Positions 53,108-63,130 are shown, counted from the stretch's first letter. The stretch: DNA of 64,000 nt from Natrarchaeobius oligotrophus (GCF_003841465.1 NZ_REFZ01000002.1:310001-374000); one strand, 5' to 3'. The notes: generated by a model from the letters alone, not told the origin. Numbers and translations: made by a program.

Positions 53108-53698
53108 CTACGAGAGCTGCGAGTACTCGTCGATCCACTCCTGGAGCGTAATCCCCATCGTCGCCTCGGTGATCGCATTGGAGCTCGCGCTGTTGGCGCT
53201 CTTGACCAACTCGGCCTCGAGCGTCCGGGCCGGGACCTCGCCGTGGTAGTGTGGAATCGCCCGCTGGACGGCGAGCGGGCAGCCGACCTCGTGTGCGAGC
53301 GCGTAGCCGCTTATCGAGTGAGGAACGTCCGGGGAGACGTACGTCGGATCGGGCTCGTCGACGAGTTCGTCGACGTACGTCGGATACTCGTAACACTTCC
53401 CCACGTCGTGGAGCAAGGCCGCGGCGACGATCACGTCGCAGTCCGGCGACGCGCCGTGAAACTCCCGCTGGACGTCCGCGGCCTCGAGCGCGATCTTCGC
53501 CACCCCGCGGACGTGTTCGACGTTCGAAACCTCGTGGACGTTCCACGCGTAGGGGACGTCCATCACGTCGCGCCAGCCCCCGCGTTCGAGGCCGAGCGAC
53601 CAGGCGTCGATCACCGACTCGCGCAGTCGCTCGTCCGACAGGCGGTCCAGTTCGGGAAACGCGTCTCGTATCTGCGTGGCGTGGTCGGTGTCGGTCAT
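53108..53698 (-). CDS. HD-domain phosphohydrolase-like protein
   Basis: The protein has 196 residues with an HD-domain pattern: a His in NVEHVRGVAKIAL, the HD pair in LLHDVGKCYEYP and two further His in PHSISGYALAHEVG and IPHYHGEVP. HD proteins of this size are nucleotidases, phosphodiesterases or hydratases using a divalent metal. The substrate is unknown. It converges directly with the broken ThDP-enzyme gene (no gap). Confidence 0.85.
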   Translation of the reverse strand: MTDTDHATQIRDAFPELDRLSDERLRESVIDAWSLGLERGGWRDVMDVPYAWNVHEVSNVEHVRGVAKIALEAADVQREFHGASPDCDVIVAAALLHDVGKCYEYPTYVDELVDEPDPTYVSPDVPHSISGYALAHEVGCPLAVQRAIPHYHGEVPARTLEAELVKSANSASSNAITEATMGITLQEWIDEYSQLS

Positions 53699-54035
53699 CG
53701 TGAGATCAGCTCCGTCGAACCGCCCGGTGCGGTCGTCGGGGATACCACACCAAACGACGACGACGACCAAATACGTACGCATCTCGAGGTCGGTCCGTCG
53801 CGTTCGGTTCGGGGTGGCTCGAGTCCCGGTAGGCGCACCATACAGGTAAGCGGACCGACCGAACGCATCGAACGTCGACTCGAGCGGGTACGGAGCGGGT
53901 ACGGATCGCAACGGTAGCTGCGGGCGGTTCGACCGGAGAACGCAGTTTGCCGGCGGGGATCGTCGATCGATCGGTGACGTGACGACGTGTTTCGACAGAC
54001 AAAACTATATATACCGGTGGGAACAAGCGGCCGCT
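53699..54035. other. intergenic region between HD-domain and IclR genes
   Basis: About 340 nt carry the promoters of two divergent genes. An AT-rich TATA box for iclR lies at its right end. No gene is visible. Confidence 0.4.
54006..54013 (+). promoter_or_regulatory. TATA box for the third IclR regulator
   Basis: TATATATA is centred about 27 nt before the ATG at 54036, so the ATG at 53979 upstream of it is not used. Confidence 0.6.
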
Positions 54036-54809
54036 ATGAGCGAGCAACGATCCGATTCGATCGTCGAGGCGAGCATCACCACGTTCGAGGTGATCGAAGC
54101 TCTCAAACAGCTGGACGGGGGAAGGGTCAACGAGGTCGCGGAGTACCTGGACAGACATCCGAGTACCGTCTACCGGCACCTCAACACGCTCTCGAGCATC
54201 GAATACGTGACGAAACGCGGAGATCAGTACCAGCTCGGAATGCAGTTTCTGACGCTGGGTGGATTCGTGCAGGGATCGGATCCGGCCTACGAGATGGCGA
54301 AAACGAAAGTCGAAGAACTCGCGGACCGGACCGGCGAGCGCGCACAGTTCATCATCGAAGAACACGGCCGCCGAATTTACCTGCACACCGCGACCGGAGA
54401 GCAGGCCGTCCGAACCGACAGCCAGCTGGGAAAGCGTGGTCCGCTACACTGCAGCGCCGCTGGAAAGGCGATCCTCGCCGAGCTCCCCGAGGAATACCTC
54501 GCCGACGTTCTCACGGACGCCGGCCTGGAGCCGGTCACCCCGAATACGGTCATCGACCACGACGAACTGATGGCCGAACTCGAGGAAATCCGCGAGACCG
54601 GGGTCGCGTTCAATCGGGAGGAGTCGACCGAGGGGCTCAACGCCGTCGGGACAGGCGTAGTCGGACCCGACGGCGAGGTGATCGGCGGACTGAGCGTTTC
54701 GGGACCCGCACACCGACTCACGGGCGACCGTCTGCAGTCCGACGTTCCGGATCTGTTGCTCGGCGTCGCGAACGAGCTCGAGCTCAAAATCGAATACGAA
54801 CTGCGATAA
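54036..54809 (+). CDS. IclR family transcriptional regulator
   Basis: This 257-residue protein has an N-terminal wHTH (GGRVNEVAEYLDRHPSTVYRHLNTL) and a C-terminal ligand domain ending AVGTGVVGPDGEVIGGLSVSGP. It is the third IclR protein in the window and the nearest regulator to the TcuA-like and Tct transporter genes. The start follows the TATA box by 27 nt. Confidence 0.93.
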   Translation: MSEQRSDSIVEASITTFEVIEALKQLDGGRVNEVAEYLDRHPSTVYRHLNTLSSIEYVTKRGDQYQLGMQFLTLGGFVQGSDPAYEMAKTKVEELADRTGERAQFIIEEHGRRIYLHTATGEQAVRTDSQLGKRGPLHCSAAGKAILAELPEEYLADVLTDAGLEPVTPNTVIDHDELMAELEEIRETGVAFNREESTEGLNAVGTGVVGPDGEVIGGLSVSGPAHRLTGDRLQSDVPDLLLGVANELELKIEYELR

Positions 54810-55730
54810 CCGGGTCGTCGCGTTCGACAACCGCCGTCGGTCACGTCGAGATCCAACGAATTGTCACGACCAACTACTAATCGAACGGCGTATGTGTCGT
54901 GAGAGCCGGAACGCTCGACGATGAATCTCGAACGAGGTCTCACCGGCGTCATCGTACCTCGAGCGGACGAACGATACCGGGTACCGACGGCACCGGAGAA
55001 GACGAACCGGCGCGAGCAGACGTGTTCCGAGCTTCATTGGCCACCTGACGACACGGTATTCGATAGTCTGGCGTTTCGCCTCCGCTGGACTGCTACACTC
55101 CGAGGACGAACGCTGACTCGGACCGGCGTTCACACGGACAGGAAATAACGGAACGATGAACGCCGATTCGACGAGCACGACAGATACGTGGTACGTTCGG
55201 GGAGCTATCGGGTGCGGAGTGTATCGGACGTCGGGTTGGACGGCCCCGTCTTGGGGCCAGCTCGAGGGGGACGAACCGACTGCGGCCGATCGGGGTTCTC
55301 GACGCATCGCAGGACTCGTTGATCCTCGAGGCCAGAACGCCGGGCGCTTCCCCGAGACGCGTTCGATCGAACGAGTCGCCGACGACCGTCGCGTCGGTCG
55401 GCCCGAGCCGTGCAACGACGGAGGGGCCGGTCCGGATGGTGAGTCCGTCCGCAGAAATTTACACAGGTACAGGTGTATATCCGATCCCACCCAGACTGCA
55501 TCGGGTACGGCGACCGACGACCGGTCGTGTATTCCCCACAGCAAAATGGCCGTGAAACGGTCACCGATGGGGAACCCACGTACGCCGACTCAACGAGTAG
55601 GTTTCACCACTACACTCACGCGAACGAACTCGACCGAACACCGATACCGAAGATGTAGAGGCCATAGCCATCGATATCGGGCATCGACAATCGCATTTCA
55701 CTGTGCGAAATCCGTCTGGCCAAAACTAAT

Positions 55731-55742
55731 ATTATTAATAAT
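55731..55742. repeat. 12-bp AT palindrome
   Basis: ATTATTAATAAT is a perfect palindrome in an otherwise GC-rich, gene-free stretch. It could be a promoter/operator element or chance. Confidence 0.35.
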
Positions 55743-56120
55743 GTTGTTCTTGTCGCGAGTGAGAGCGAGACGAAACCGAGCAGCGAAGGACCGGAAGAAT
55801 CACCGGATAGCGTCGACGTGAGAAGAAAGGGACGAGGTCCCCAGCGACGTGTGAATTGTGTACACGCTTCGGAGTCGATTTCGCACATCGGAATGACGAT
55901 CGAACGAGAGCGTGAAACGGCGAATCATCGTCTCGTTCACCGTGGCTGCTGCGCCCGCCGGCCGGATCGACGGCCGATGGAGAAAAGCGAGGTCGGAAGC
56001 ACCGCTCGTCGCGCCCGAGGAGCAGTGCAGCCAGGCGACAATCGCCGAGCCATTTCGTTGTGCGGAATGGGGTCGGAACGGCCCGGAGCGGGCGACTCGG
56101 CGATGCGTCGGGCTGATCGA

Positions 56121-56130
56121 TAGATATAAA
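56121..56130 (+). promoter_or_regulatory. TATA-like element upstream of the TcuA-like gene
   Basis: TAGATATAAA lies about 85 nt before the ATG at 56213, which would leave a leader of about 60 nt, unusual in this window. Called by eye. Confidence 0.35.
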
Positions 56131-56212
56131 TGAATTCCGGGCTCACATTCAGGAGCATCAATCGGATGGAGCCGTCCATCCTCGATAGTCGGGTAACCGA
56201 CCAACGATTCGC

Positions 56213-57634
56213 ATGAGTCAAAACGAGTACGACATCGTCGTCATCGGTTGTGGAATCGCCGGGCTCTCGGCCGGTTTGCGGGGAGCCCAACTCGGACACT
56301 CGGTCTGCGTACTGGAAAAGAGTCCGAAAGAACATCGGGGCGGTCACACGCGGTTTACCGAATCGTTTCGGATTCCGACCGCGAACATCGACATCGACGC
56401 CGAGTTCGACGTCGAGGATTACACCACGTCGGACTTCTACTCGGACATCATGCAGTTGACGAACTTCCGAGCGGACACCGAACTCGCGAAACGGGTCGCG
56501 GAAGGTTCGGTCGAGACGTTCGAGTGGTTGACCGAGCAGGGACTCGAGTGGGAGTATCAGGCACCCCACACCGGATACACGGCCGGTCGAGTCTGGCTCC
56601 ACGGCGAAGATATGGTCGACGACCTGGTCGAAATTCTCGAAGAGCACGGCGTCGACTTCTTCTACGAAGCCGAGGCACGCGGACTGATCCGCGACGACGA
56701 CGGACGCACCACCGGCGTCGAAGCTCGAGTGGAAGGAACGAAGACCCGCTTCCACGGCGAAACGGTGATTCTCGCGGCCGGCGATTACGGCTCGAGCAAA
56801 GAACAGCGTACGCGGTACTACGGTCCCGGCTACGGAAACATGAAAGTTCGCGGGAGCCGGTACAACACGGGCGAAGCGGTCGAAGCGGCGCTCGACGTCG
56901 GCGCCAAATCCGACGGCGAGTGGGGCGACGCGCACATGGCCATCATCGACGCGGAATCGCCGGACGTCGAAGGAGGCATCACGCGGATCGACGGCTATCA
57001 GTACGGCGTGATCGTAAACCACGACGGCGAGCGCTTCGTCGACGAGGGCGAAGACGCTCGAGCGCACACGTACGCGAAGTTCGGACGGCGCATCTTCGAA
57101 CAGCCGTATCACGAGGCGTTCATCATCGTCGACTCGAAGACGGTCGACGACGTCGCGCACATGGGCCCGGGTCAGCCCATCTCTGCGGACTCGCTCGAAT
57201 CGCTCGTCAAGCGTCTCGACATCGAGGACACCGAAACGGCGGTCGAGACGATCGAGGAGTTCAACGCCGCCTGTGATCCCGACGAGTTCGATCCGGAAGT
57301 ACTCGACGGCAACACTGCGACCGGGATCGAGCCGGAGAAATCCAACTGGGCGCTGACCATCGACGAACCGCCGTACACCGGCTACCCCGTAACCGGCGGA
57401 ATGACGTTCGCGTTCGGCGGCGTCGCGATCACGCCGGACGCGGAGGTACTGGATACGCGTGACGATCCGATTCCCGGCCTTTTCGCCGCCGGTAACTCGA
57501 CCGGCGGTCTCTTCTACAACAACTATCCGGGCGGAACTGGGTTGACGAACGCGGCCGTGTACGGCCGGATCGCGGCCGAAACAGCCGACGAGTACATCGA
57601 ATCGAGCCGGCGGGCCGAGCAACGACAGGCGTAG
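56213..57634 (+). CDS. FAD-dependent tricarballylate dehydrogenase-like (TcuA/FAD_binding_2) protein
   Basis: The protein has 473 residues. It starts with the FAD motif DIVVIGCGIAGLSAGLRG and belongs to the fumarate reductase/succinate dehydrogenase flavoprotein-like FAD_binding_2 group. The stretch GGITRIDGYQYGVIVNHDGERFVDEGED closely matches tricarballylate dehydrogenase TcuA, and GVDFFYEAEARGL and GLTNAAVYGRI also fit. TcuA converts tricarballylate to cis-aconitate. The tripartite tricarboxylate transporter just downstream on the other strand supports a tricarboxylate-like substrate. Related flavoproteins oxidise other succinate-like or steroid substrates, so the exact one is unproven. Confidence 0.82.
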   Translation: MSQNEYDIVVIGCGIAGLSAGLRGAQLGHSVCVLEKSPKEHRGGHTRFTESFRIPTANIDIDAEFDVEDYTTSDFYSDIMQLTNFRADTELAKRVAEGSVETFEWLTEQGLEWEYQAPHTGYTAGRVWLHGEDMVDDLVEILEEHGVDFFYEAEARGLIRDDDGRTTGVEARVEGTKTRFHGETVILAAGDYGSSKEQRTRYYGPGYGNMKVRGSRYNTGEAVEAALDVGAKSDGEWGDAHMAIIDAESPDVEGGITRIDGYQYGVIVNHDGERFVDEGEDARAHTYAKFGRRIFEQPYHEAFIIVDSKTVDDVAHMGPGQPISADSLESLVKRLDIEDTETAVETIEEFNAACDPDEFDPEVLDGNTATGIEPEKSNWALTIDEPPYTGYPVTGGMTFAFGGVAITPDAEVLDTRDDPIPGLFAAGNSTGGLFYNNYPGGTGLTNAAVYGRIAAETADEYIESSRRAEQRQA

Positions 57635-57981
57635 GCCGGCGGCCCTCGCGGTGAGTTCTCTTTTCACTTTTTTCGACCGACTGCGTTCGCGGACGACGGC
57701 CGTCGGACCGCGGCGAACGACGGGAGGGGACAGACGCAGCCGATGACATTGATTCTCGAACGACGTGCACGGTCGGACAGCCGACGGAGAACGGTTCGAG
57801 TTGGATCGGCGGCGACGACGGGTCCACCGGCCGAAATCGACCGCAACCACGGTCACGAGCGGTCACCGGCGCGCCGTGAACTCCGGCCGGACGAGGACGG
57901 TTCGTCTTCTCGAGAAACGGTTCGGCTTATCGCCGGAGCGATGGATGGACAACGAGAACGGAGAAAGAGAGGCGGGACCCG
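57635..57981. other. intergenic region between convergent genes
   Basis: About 350 nt between the stop codons of the TcuA-like gene and tctA. A T-rich stretch near 57,660 may end the first transcript. No gene is visible. Confidence 0.4.
57658..57674 (+). terminator. T-rich transcription terminator of the TcuA-like gene
   Basis: A run CTCTTTTCACTTTTTTC begins about 24 nt after the stop at 57634. Poly-T tracts are the usual archaeal termination signal. Called by eye. Confidence 0.45.
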
Positions 57982-59562
57982 TTAGCGATCCGATCGAGAC
58001 GTGAACGGATTGTCGTCTTTAAGCTGCGGCCAGACGAACGAGGAGACGAGGAAGGCGACGATCAACAGCACGAGCAACAGCGAGAGGGGATCGTTCACGA
58101 AGATGACCGGCGACCCCTGAGACAGCTGCAGCGACCGGAGCAGGTTCGACTCGATGATCGGAGACAGCACTGCGCCGAGAACCAGAGCGATCACCGAGTA
58201 GTTGTACAGCTTCATGTAGAACGCGATGATACCGAAGACGAAAACAGTAACGAGGTCCCACCAGTTGGATCGGATGCCGATCGCCCCGATGATCGCGAAC
58301 ACGAGGATGATGGGAATCAGAATGTCGGTGTCGATGTCGGTGATGATCGAGCCGATACGGGTGATGACGAAGAGGCCGGCTCCCAGAATCAACACGTTGC
58401 CGAGCAGCAATGCCAGGATCATCGTGTAGGTGATGTGTAGATTAGTCGTGAACATCTCGACGCCGGGGTTGATCCCGTGGACGATGAATCCGCCGAGCAA
58501 GACGGCGGTCGACGCACTGCCCGGGATACCGAACGAGAGCACTGGAATCAGCGATCCGGCGACGCTCGAGTTGTTCGACGACTCGGCCGCGATCACGCCG
58601 AGGGGGTTCGCGTTACCGAACTCGTCCGGATTGCTCGAGCTTCGGACAGCTTCCGTGTACGAGAAGAAGTTCGCGGCACCGGCACCGGCTCCGGGAATCG
58701 CCCCGATGACCATCCCGATCAACGCCGATTTGATCGTCAAGAACTTGTTCGAGAGGACGTTCCGGACGCCGTCGAACTGTTTGCCGGTGATCGACGCACC
58801 TTCCTTGACGAGACTCGCTGGCGTGTCCGCAATTCGGAGCATCTCGCCGAGCGCGAACATACCGATCAGAATCGCGACGATGCTGAGACCGTTGTACAGC
58901 CCCATGACACCGAACGTGTACCGAACCTGTGGCGTAATGTGACTCACGCCGATCGTCATCACCAGAACGCCGAATAGACCGACGGTGATGCCTTTGAACG
59001 TCGAGTCCTGTGACGCGATGACCCCGATCATCACGATACCGAACAGTGCAAGCAGGAACACCTGCGGTGCGCCGAACGCCAACACGATGGGAATGAGATA
59101 CGGAACGGCGACGAACAACAAAAGCATCGTCAGACTTCCGCCGAGGGCCGACGCCGCCGCCGACGTCTCGAGGGCCTCCCGACTCTGTCCCGCCTGGGTC
59201 ATGGTGTAGCCGTCGAACGTCGTCGCTGCAGCGGCGACGGTTCCCGGCACGTTGACGAGAATAGCCGAGATGCTGGCTCCGTACAGCGCGCCACTGTAGA
59301 TACTGACGAGCAACACCAACGCGATGTCACTATCGACGACGATCGTTAGCGGCAGGACGATCGTCATGCCGAGCACCGCACCGAGACCGGGAATTGCACC
59401 GAGAATCAGCCCCAGCACGATGCCGACGACGATGATCGCAAGCAGCGTCGGCTCGAGCGTCCGTCGTACCGCCTCGAGGAAAGTACCCCACTGGTCGACC
59501 TGGCTCGGACCGTCCCCGTTCTGTAGAACGATCGACGCGAGGAGAGTCGGATCTTCGAACAT
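57982..59562 (-). CDS. tctA: tripartite tricarboxylate transporter large membrane subunit TctA
   Basis: This 526-residue protein has the TctA fold with about 11-12 helices. Characteristic segments are LGAIPGLGAVLGMTIVLPL, IYSGALYGASISAILVNVPG and the second repeat IGAIPGAGAGAANFFSYTEA, then SVAGSLIPVLSFGIPGSAS. TctA forms the Na+- or H+-driven channel of TTT importers for citrate, tricarballylate and other dicarboxylates. It follows tctB with no gap (tctB stop at 59563). Confidence 0.95.
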   Translation of the reverse strand: MFEDPTLLASIVLQNGDGPSQVDQWGTFLEAVRRTLEPTLLAIIVVGIVLGLILGAIPGLGAVLGMTIVLPLTIVVDSDIALVLLVSIYSGALYGASISAILVNVPGTVAAAATTFDGYTMTQAGQSREALETSAAASALGGSLTMLLLFVAVPYLIPIVLAFGAPQVFLLALFGIVMIGVIASQDSTFKGITVGLFGVLVMTIGVSHITPQVRYTFGVMGLYNGLSIVAILIGMFALGEMLRIADTPASLVKEGASITGKQFDGVRNVLSNKFLTIKSALIGMVIGAIPGAGAGAANFFSYTEAVRSSSNPDEFGNANPLGVIAAESSNNSSVAGSLIPVLSFGIPGSASTAVLLGGFIVHGINPGVEMFTTNLHITYTMILALLLGNVLILGAGLFVITRIGSIITDIDTDILIPIILVFAIIGAIGIRSNWWDLVTVFVFGIIAFYMKLYNYSVIALVLGAVLSPIIESNLLRSLQLSQGSPVIFVNDPLSLLLVLLIVAFLVSSFVWPQLKDDNPFTSRSDR

Positions 59563-60126
59563 CTAGATCACCACCGGAACGACGATCAGTAGGAGATCGT
59601 GGAGGTAGCCCTGTTCGATCGGGAAGTAAAACAGGGCTCGCATCCCGTATGCGACGCCGAACATGACCAACGCGAGTCCGCCGGAGAACGTCCACGAGTA
59701 CTCCGCCCAGCGGAGGTACGCGAACACGTAAATCGGCGTGACCCACATGAGACCGACGAGATAGCCAAACAGCATGTATCCGCCGGTCAGCGTCGTGACG
59801 CCCGCAGTTTTACGAGTCATTCCACGAGATTCGTCGTCCGCTTGCTGTTCGTCGGGATCGTCGGCGTCGGAATCGGCGGTCGCACCGCCGACGCCGAGCG
59901 AACCCCCGCCCTCAACGAGTTGAGAGAGCGGTTCCGGAAGTAGATTCCGAAAGAGGAGCATGCTGACCAGCACGAAGACGGCGATCGAGAAGATTCGCGG
60001 ATACAGCCCATCCAGTCCCGTGAACGAGTAGGACTCGATAAACATGTATCCGGATGTGATCCACATGACGAGCAAGAGACCGACCTCGCCGGGTTCGAGT
60101 TCGAGGAGTGGGACTTCGTTGGACAT
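59563..60126 (-). CDS. tctB: tripartite tricarboxylate transporter small membrane subunit TctB
   Basis: The protein has 187 residues and four hydrophobic helices, with an acidic linker (GGATADSDADDPDEQQADD) between the second and third. This matches the small TctB subunit, which is poorly conserved but always sits beside TctA. It is 80 nt downstream of tctC and directly upstream of tctA. Confidence 0.9.
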   Translation of the reverse strand: MSNEVPLLELEPGEVGLLLVMWITSGYMFIESYSFTGLDGLYPRIFSIAVFVLVSMLLFRNLLPEPLSQLVEGGGSLGVGGATADSDADDPDEQQADDESRGMTRKTAGVTTLTGGYMLFGYLVGLMWVTPIYVFAYLRWAEYSWTFSGGLALVMFGVAYGMRALFYFPIEQGYLHDLLLIVVPVVI

Positions 60127-60205
60127 ACTAACTGGTGACACGCATCGTGACGTCAATATTTCGTATTCGTATTCGATTCAACTGCTCCGTGATTGGTGAG
60201 CTGAC

Positions 60206-61213
60206 CTATTCTTCGAGGAGTTCGTCGAGGTCGAGCCGTTCGGGAATCTCCTCGATGACCGTCCCCATCATGTCGTTGACGTCGTCACCGGTCGCACCCA
60301 TCCCGGCGATTCGATTGGTCTCGTCAGCCCACTCCTGGTACTCCTCGGACTCGACGCAATCCGAGAGAACGTCGACAAGCTCATCCCGACGATCGGCATC
60401 GAGATCCGGCGGTGCCACCGCGAGGAGATTGTATCGGGAGATGAAGTCGATGTTGGGCATTCCCAGATCGTCGACCCACGCGGGAACGTCCGGTGCGTTC
60501 GGATCGCCATCGGAGACGAAGTTATTGATCAGATCGATCTCGCCTTCCTGGTCGGCGGTGATCGCCACGTCCGTCGTCGTGATTGCCGCGGGAACCTCGC
60601 CGGCGGCGACGCCGCGAATCGCGTCGTTGGTTCCGTCGAAGGTGACGAAGTTGGACCAGTTCCAGTCAGCTTCCTGTCGCGCGATCGCCAGCGTGATGTG
60701 CCAGGCGTGACCGACTGCCAGTCCGCCGACCGTATCGAACTCGCCGTCGTTGTACCGATCGACGAGGTCGTGGAAGTCCTCGAACTCGTAATCGGGGTTC
60801 GCAACGAGAGAGAGGGTGTACGCGCCGATCTCGGCAACGCCAGAGAGGTCGAGGATGTCCCAGTCCGGGGGGTTAGTCGCGGTCGCGAGCGGTTGGCTCG
60901 GAGACCACAACAGTGCGAACGTGTAGCCGTCAGCTTCCCTGCCGAACAGTTCACCTGTTCCCCTGAGACCGGCTGCACCGCCGATCGGTTCGACTTCGAC
61001 GTCAGCACCCGACTGTTCGGTAATCTCCGTCCCCAGCCGGTGGGCGATCGCGGTCGTCCCCGAACCCTCCGGATACGTCGAAATGAGGTTTATTCGCTGA
61101 TCCGGGAACTCTCCGTTCTCATCGTCTCCGAGGCACCCCGCAACGCCGGTGAGAGCTGCTGTCGACACTATTCCGCCGTACTGAATCGTTTTTCTCCTGC
61201 TAATCTTTGGCAT
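60206..61213 (-). CDS. tctC: tripartite tricarboxylate transporter solute-binding lipoprotein TctC
   Basis: This 335-residue protein carries a Tat-like lipoprotein signal (PKISRRKTIQYGG, lipobox Cys27 in GVAGC). The mature protein has the TctC/Bug-family fold: INLISTYPEGSGTTAIAHRLG and VEPIGGAAGLRGTGEL are the ligand-carboxylate loops. It should catch a tricarboxylate or related organic acid outside the membrane and deliver it to TctAB. Starts at 61213 and 61225 are both possible; the shorter leaves a normal Tat n-region. A TATA-like stretch (ATAAGGTTTAT) lies at about 61,245-61,256. Confidence 0.92.
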   Translation of the reverse strand: MPKISRRKTIQYGGIVSTAALTGVAGCLGDDENGEFPDQRINLISTYPEGSGTTAIAHRLGTEITEQSGADVEVEPIGGAAGLRGTGELFGREADGYTFALLWSPSQPLATATNPPDWDILDLSGVAEIGAYTLSLVANPDYEFEDFHDLVDRYNDGEFDTVGGLAVGHAWHITLAIARQEADWNWSNFVTFDGTNDAIRGVAAGEVPAAITTTDVAITADQEGEIDLINNFVSDGDPNAPDVPAWVDDLGMPNIDFISRYNLLAVAPPDLDADRRDELVDVLSDCVESEEYQEWADETNRIAGMGATGDDVNDMMGTVIEEIPERLDLDELLEE

Positions 61214-61225
61214 GGCTAGCCCCAT

Positions 61226-61466
61226 ACTGGTTCTGTGTGGGAAACAGTATAAGGTTTATGATAATCGTTCGTTCGGGTGGTCGCCGCGCCCGGGATTAGC
61301 GGGTCGGACGTCCGTCCGTGACGGTCAACCGAGCCGCAACGACGGCGCGTAACGCACGGGCGAAACCGAAGTAAACCGGTCACGAACGGACGAACGACGA
61401 TCGGTTCCCGAGCAACTTCGGCGACGAGAATCGAGGGTCTGACACACAGCCGCTTCGAGGACGGCC
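61226..61466. promoter_or_regulatory. tctC promoter region
   Basis: About 240 nt between tctC (start) and the aldehyde dehydrogenase (stop). A minus-strand AT-rich TATA-like segment lies at 61,241-61,260. The rest looks noncoding. Confidence 0.4.
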
Positions 61467-62912
61467 TCAGATACCGCGGTCGAGATTTATCGAGATGTTC
61501 TTCGTTTGCAGGTACGAATCCAGCGCCTCGAGACCCTTTTCGCGGCCGATTCCGCTCAGTTTGGTGCCGCCAAAGGGAGCTTCGACGCCACCGCCGTACC
61601 ACTCGTTGACGTAGACGGAACCGACGTCGAGCCCTCGAGCGGCGGTCAGCGCCCGATCGACGTTCTGGGAGAAGATGCCGCCGGTGAGCCCGAACTCCAC
61701 GTCGTTGGCCATCTCGATCGCCTCGTCGGCGTCCGAGAACGGGATGACGGTGAGCACCGGACCGAAGATCTCCTCCTGTGCGATCCGCATGTCGGGGTCG
61801 ACGTCGGAGAAGACGGTCGGTTCGACGAAGTACCCGTCCCGTTCCAGGGGTCGACCGCCCGTTTCGAGCGTCGCACCCTCTTCGACGCCGAGATCCAGGT
61901 ACCTGAGAACCTCGTCGTAGTGGTCCTCGTTGTTGAGCGGACCCATGTCGGGATCCTCGAGCCCGTGCCCGAGTTCGTAGGACTCGGCCGCGTCGACGAT
62001 TCCGTCGACGAACTCCTCGTACAGCGACTCGTGAACGAGCGCGCGATCGGCGGCCGCACAGATCTGTCCGGCGTTCCAGAAGATGCCGACGTCGATCTCA
62101 GAGATCGCGCGATCGAGATCGGCGTCCGCCATGACGATCGCGGAGTTCTTTCCTCCCAGCTCGAGCGTGACGGGTGTGACCGTCTCCGCGGCGGCCTCCA
62201 TGACCGTCTGTCCCGTCGGAACGCTGCCGGTGAACGTGATGACGTCGACGGCTGCGTGCGACGAGAGGGCGGCCCCGGAGTCGCTTCTGCCGGTTACCAC
62301 GTTGAAGACGCCGTCCGGAACGCCGGCCTCGTAACAGATTTCAGCGAAGAACGCCGTGGCGAGCGGCGTCGGCGACGCCGGTTTGACGACCACCGTGTTG
62401 CCAGCCGCCAGCGCCGGCGCGGATCCGCGAGCCGCCAGGCTGACGGGAACGTTCCAGGGAGCGATCTGTGCGCTGACGCCGTAGGGAACTCGTTCGGTGA
62501 AGTCGACGTTCGATCCGGAGAGCGGAACGCTCTTTCCCTCGAGTTTGTCCGCGATGCCGGCGTAGTACTCGAAGTACCGCGCCGTCGTTTCGACGTCGCT
62601 TTTCGCCTGCGACAGCGGCTTCCCCTGATCAAGACTCTCGAGTTCGGCGAGTTGATCCGCACGATCTTTCACGGCGGTCGCGACGTCGCTGAGAATTCGA
62701 CCTCGTTCGACGCCCGGCAGGTCGCGCCACGTTTCGAACGCATCGGCGGCAGTTCGGACGGCGCGGTCGACGTCCGACGGCGTTGCCCGCGCGACTTCCG
62801 CGATCGTTTCCCCAGTCGCCGGATCGGTGCTTTCGAACCACTCGTCGGTCGATGCGGGCTGACTCTCGCCCCCGATAAAGAGGTGAAACCGGTCTCGTTG
62901 CTGTGGATTCAT
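61467..62912 (-). CDS. aldehyde dehydrogenase
   Basis: The protein has 481 residues and is an ALDH-superfamily enzyme. Glu251 lies in TLELGGKNSA, the catalytic Cys285 in NAGQICAAADR and IAPWNVP is the cofactor segment. It resembles betaine-aldehyde/gamma-aminobutyraldehyde or semialdehyde dehydrogenases; the substrate is undetermined. It follows the tct genes on the same strand (upstream of them in transcription) and is divergent from the SDR. The ATG at 62912 gives the standard N-terminus; a longer frame is not supported. Confidence 0.92.
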   Translation of the reverse strand: MNPQQRDRFHLFIGGESQPASTDEWFESTDPATGETIAEVARATPSDVDRAVRTAADAFETWRDLPGVERGRILSDVATAVKDRADQLAELESLDQGKPLSQAKSDVETTARYFEYYAGIADKLEGKSVPLSGSNVDFTERVPYGVSAQIAPWNVPVSLAARGSAPALAAGNTVVVKPASPTPLATAFFAEICYEAGVPDGVFNVVTGRSDSGAALSSHAAVDVITFTGSVPTGQTVMEAAAETVTPVTLELGGKNSAIVMADADLDRAISEIDVGIFWNAGQICAAADRALVHESLYEEFVDGIVDAAESYELGHGLEDPDMGPLNNEDHYDEVLRYLDLGVEEGATLETGGRPLERDGYFVEPTVFSDVDPDMRIAQEEIFGPVLTVIPFSDADEAIEMANDVEFGLTGGIFSQNVDRALTAARGLDVGSVYVNEWYGGGVEAPFGGTKLSGIGREKGLEALDSYLQTKNISINLDRGI

Positions 62913-63120
62913 GGTGATCAGTTGTCGGCGTTCGTTGACTACGCTCGGCTCGGACGGCCGAACGCTGGGTACGATTTCGAAAGCGGTCGGGATAAGGGCT
63001 TCGACAGGGGCGATTACTCCGCCGACGTAGCGGTGACTATCCTGCATCAGTCGGCCCCCGTGGAAACCCGACGAGCGTCGAACGCGGCGAGTCACGCATA
63101 ACGACCTCCCTCGAGTTCCA

Positions 63121-63130
63121 AATGTTTATG
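63121..63130 (+). promoter_or_regulatory. TATA-like element for the terminal SDR gene
   Basis: AATGTTTATG is centred about 31 nt before the ATG at 63157. Confidence 0.45.

Larger units (their letters stand above)
54810..56212. other. long intergenic region, no gene seen
   Basis: About 1,400 nt between the IclR gene and the TcuA-like flavoprotein gene. It has only short, overlapping, Arg- and Thr-rich open frames. A perfect 12-bp palindrome ATTATTAATAAT lies at 55,731-55,742 in an AT-rich patch, and a TATA-like TAGATATAAA at 56,121-56,130. No tRNA or mobile element is recognised. An unannotated noncoding RNA is possible. Confidence 0.5.

Noticed and set aside
54864-55544. A 226-codon minus-strand frame in the 1.4-kb gap
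   Set aside because: Composition is unlike an acidic haloarchaeal protein and no motif is visible.
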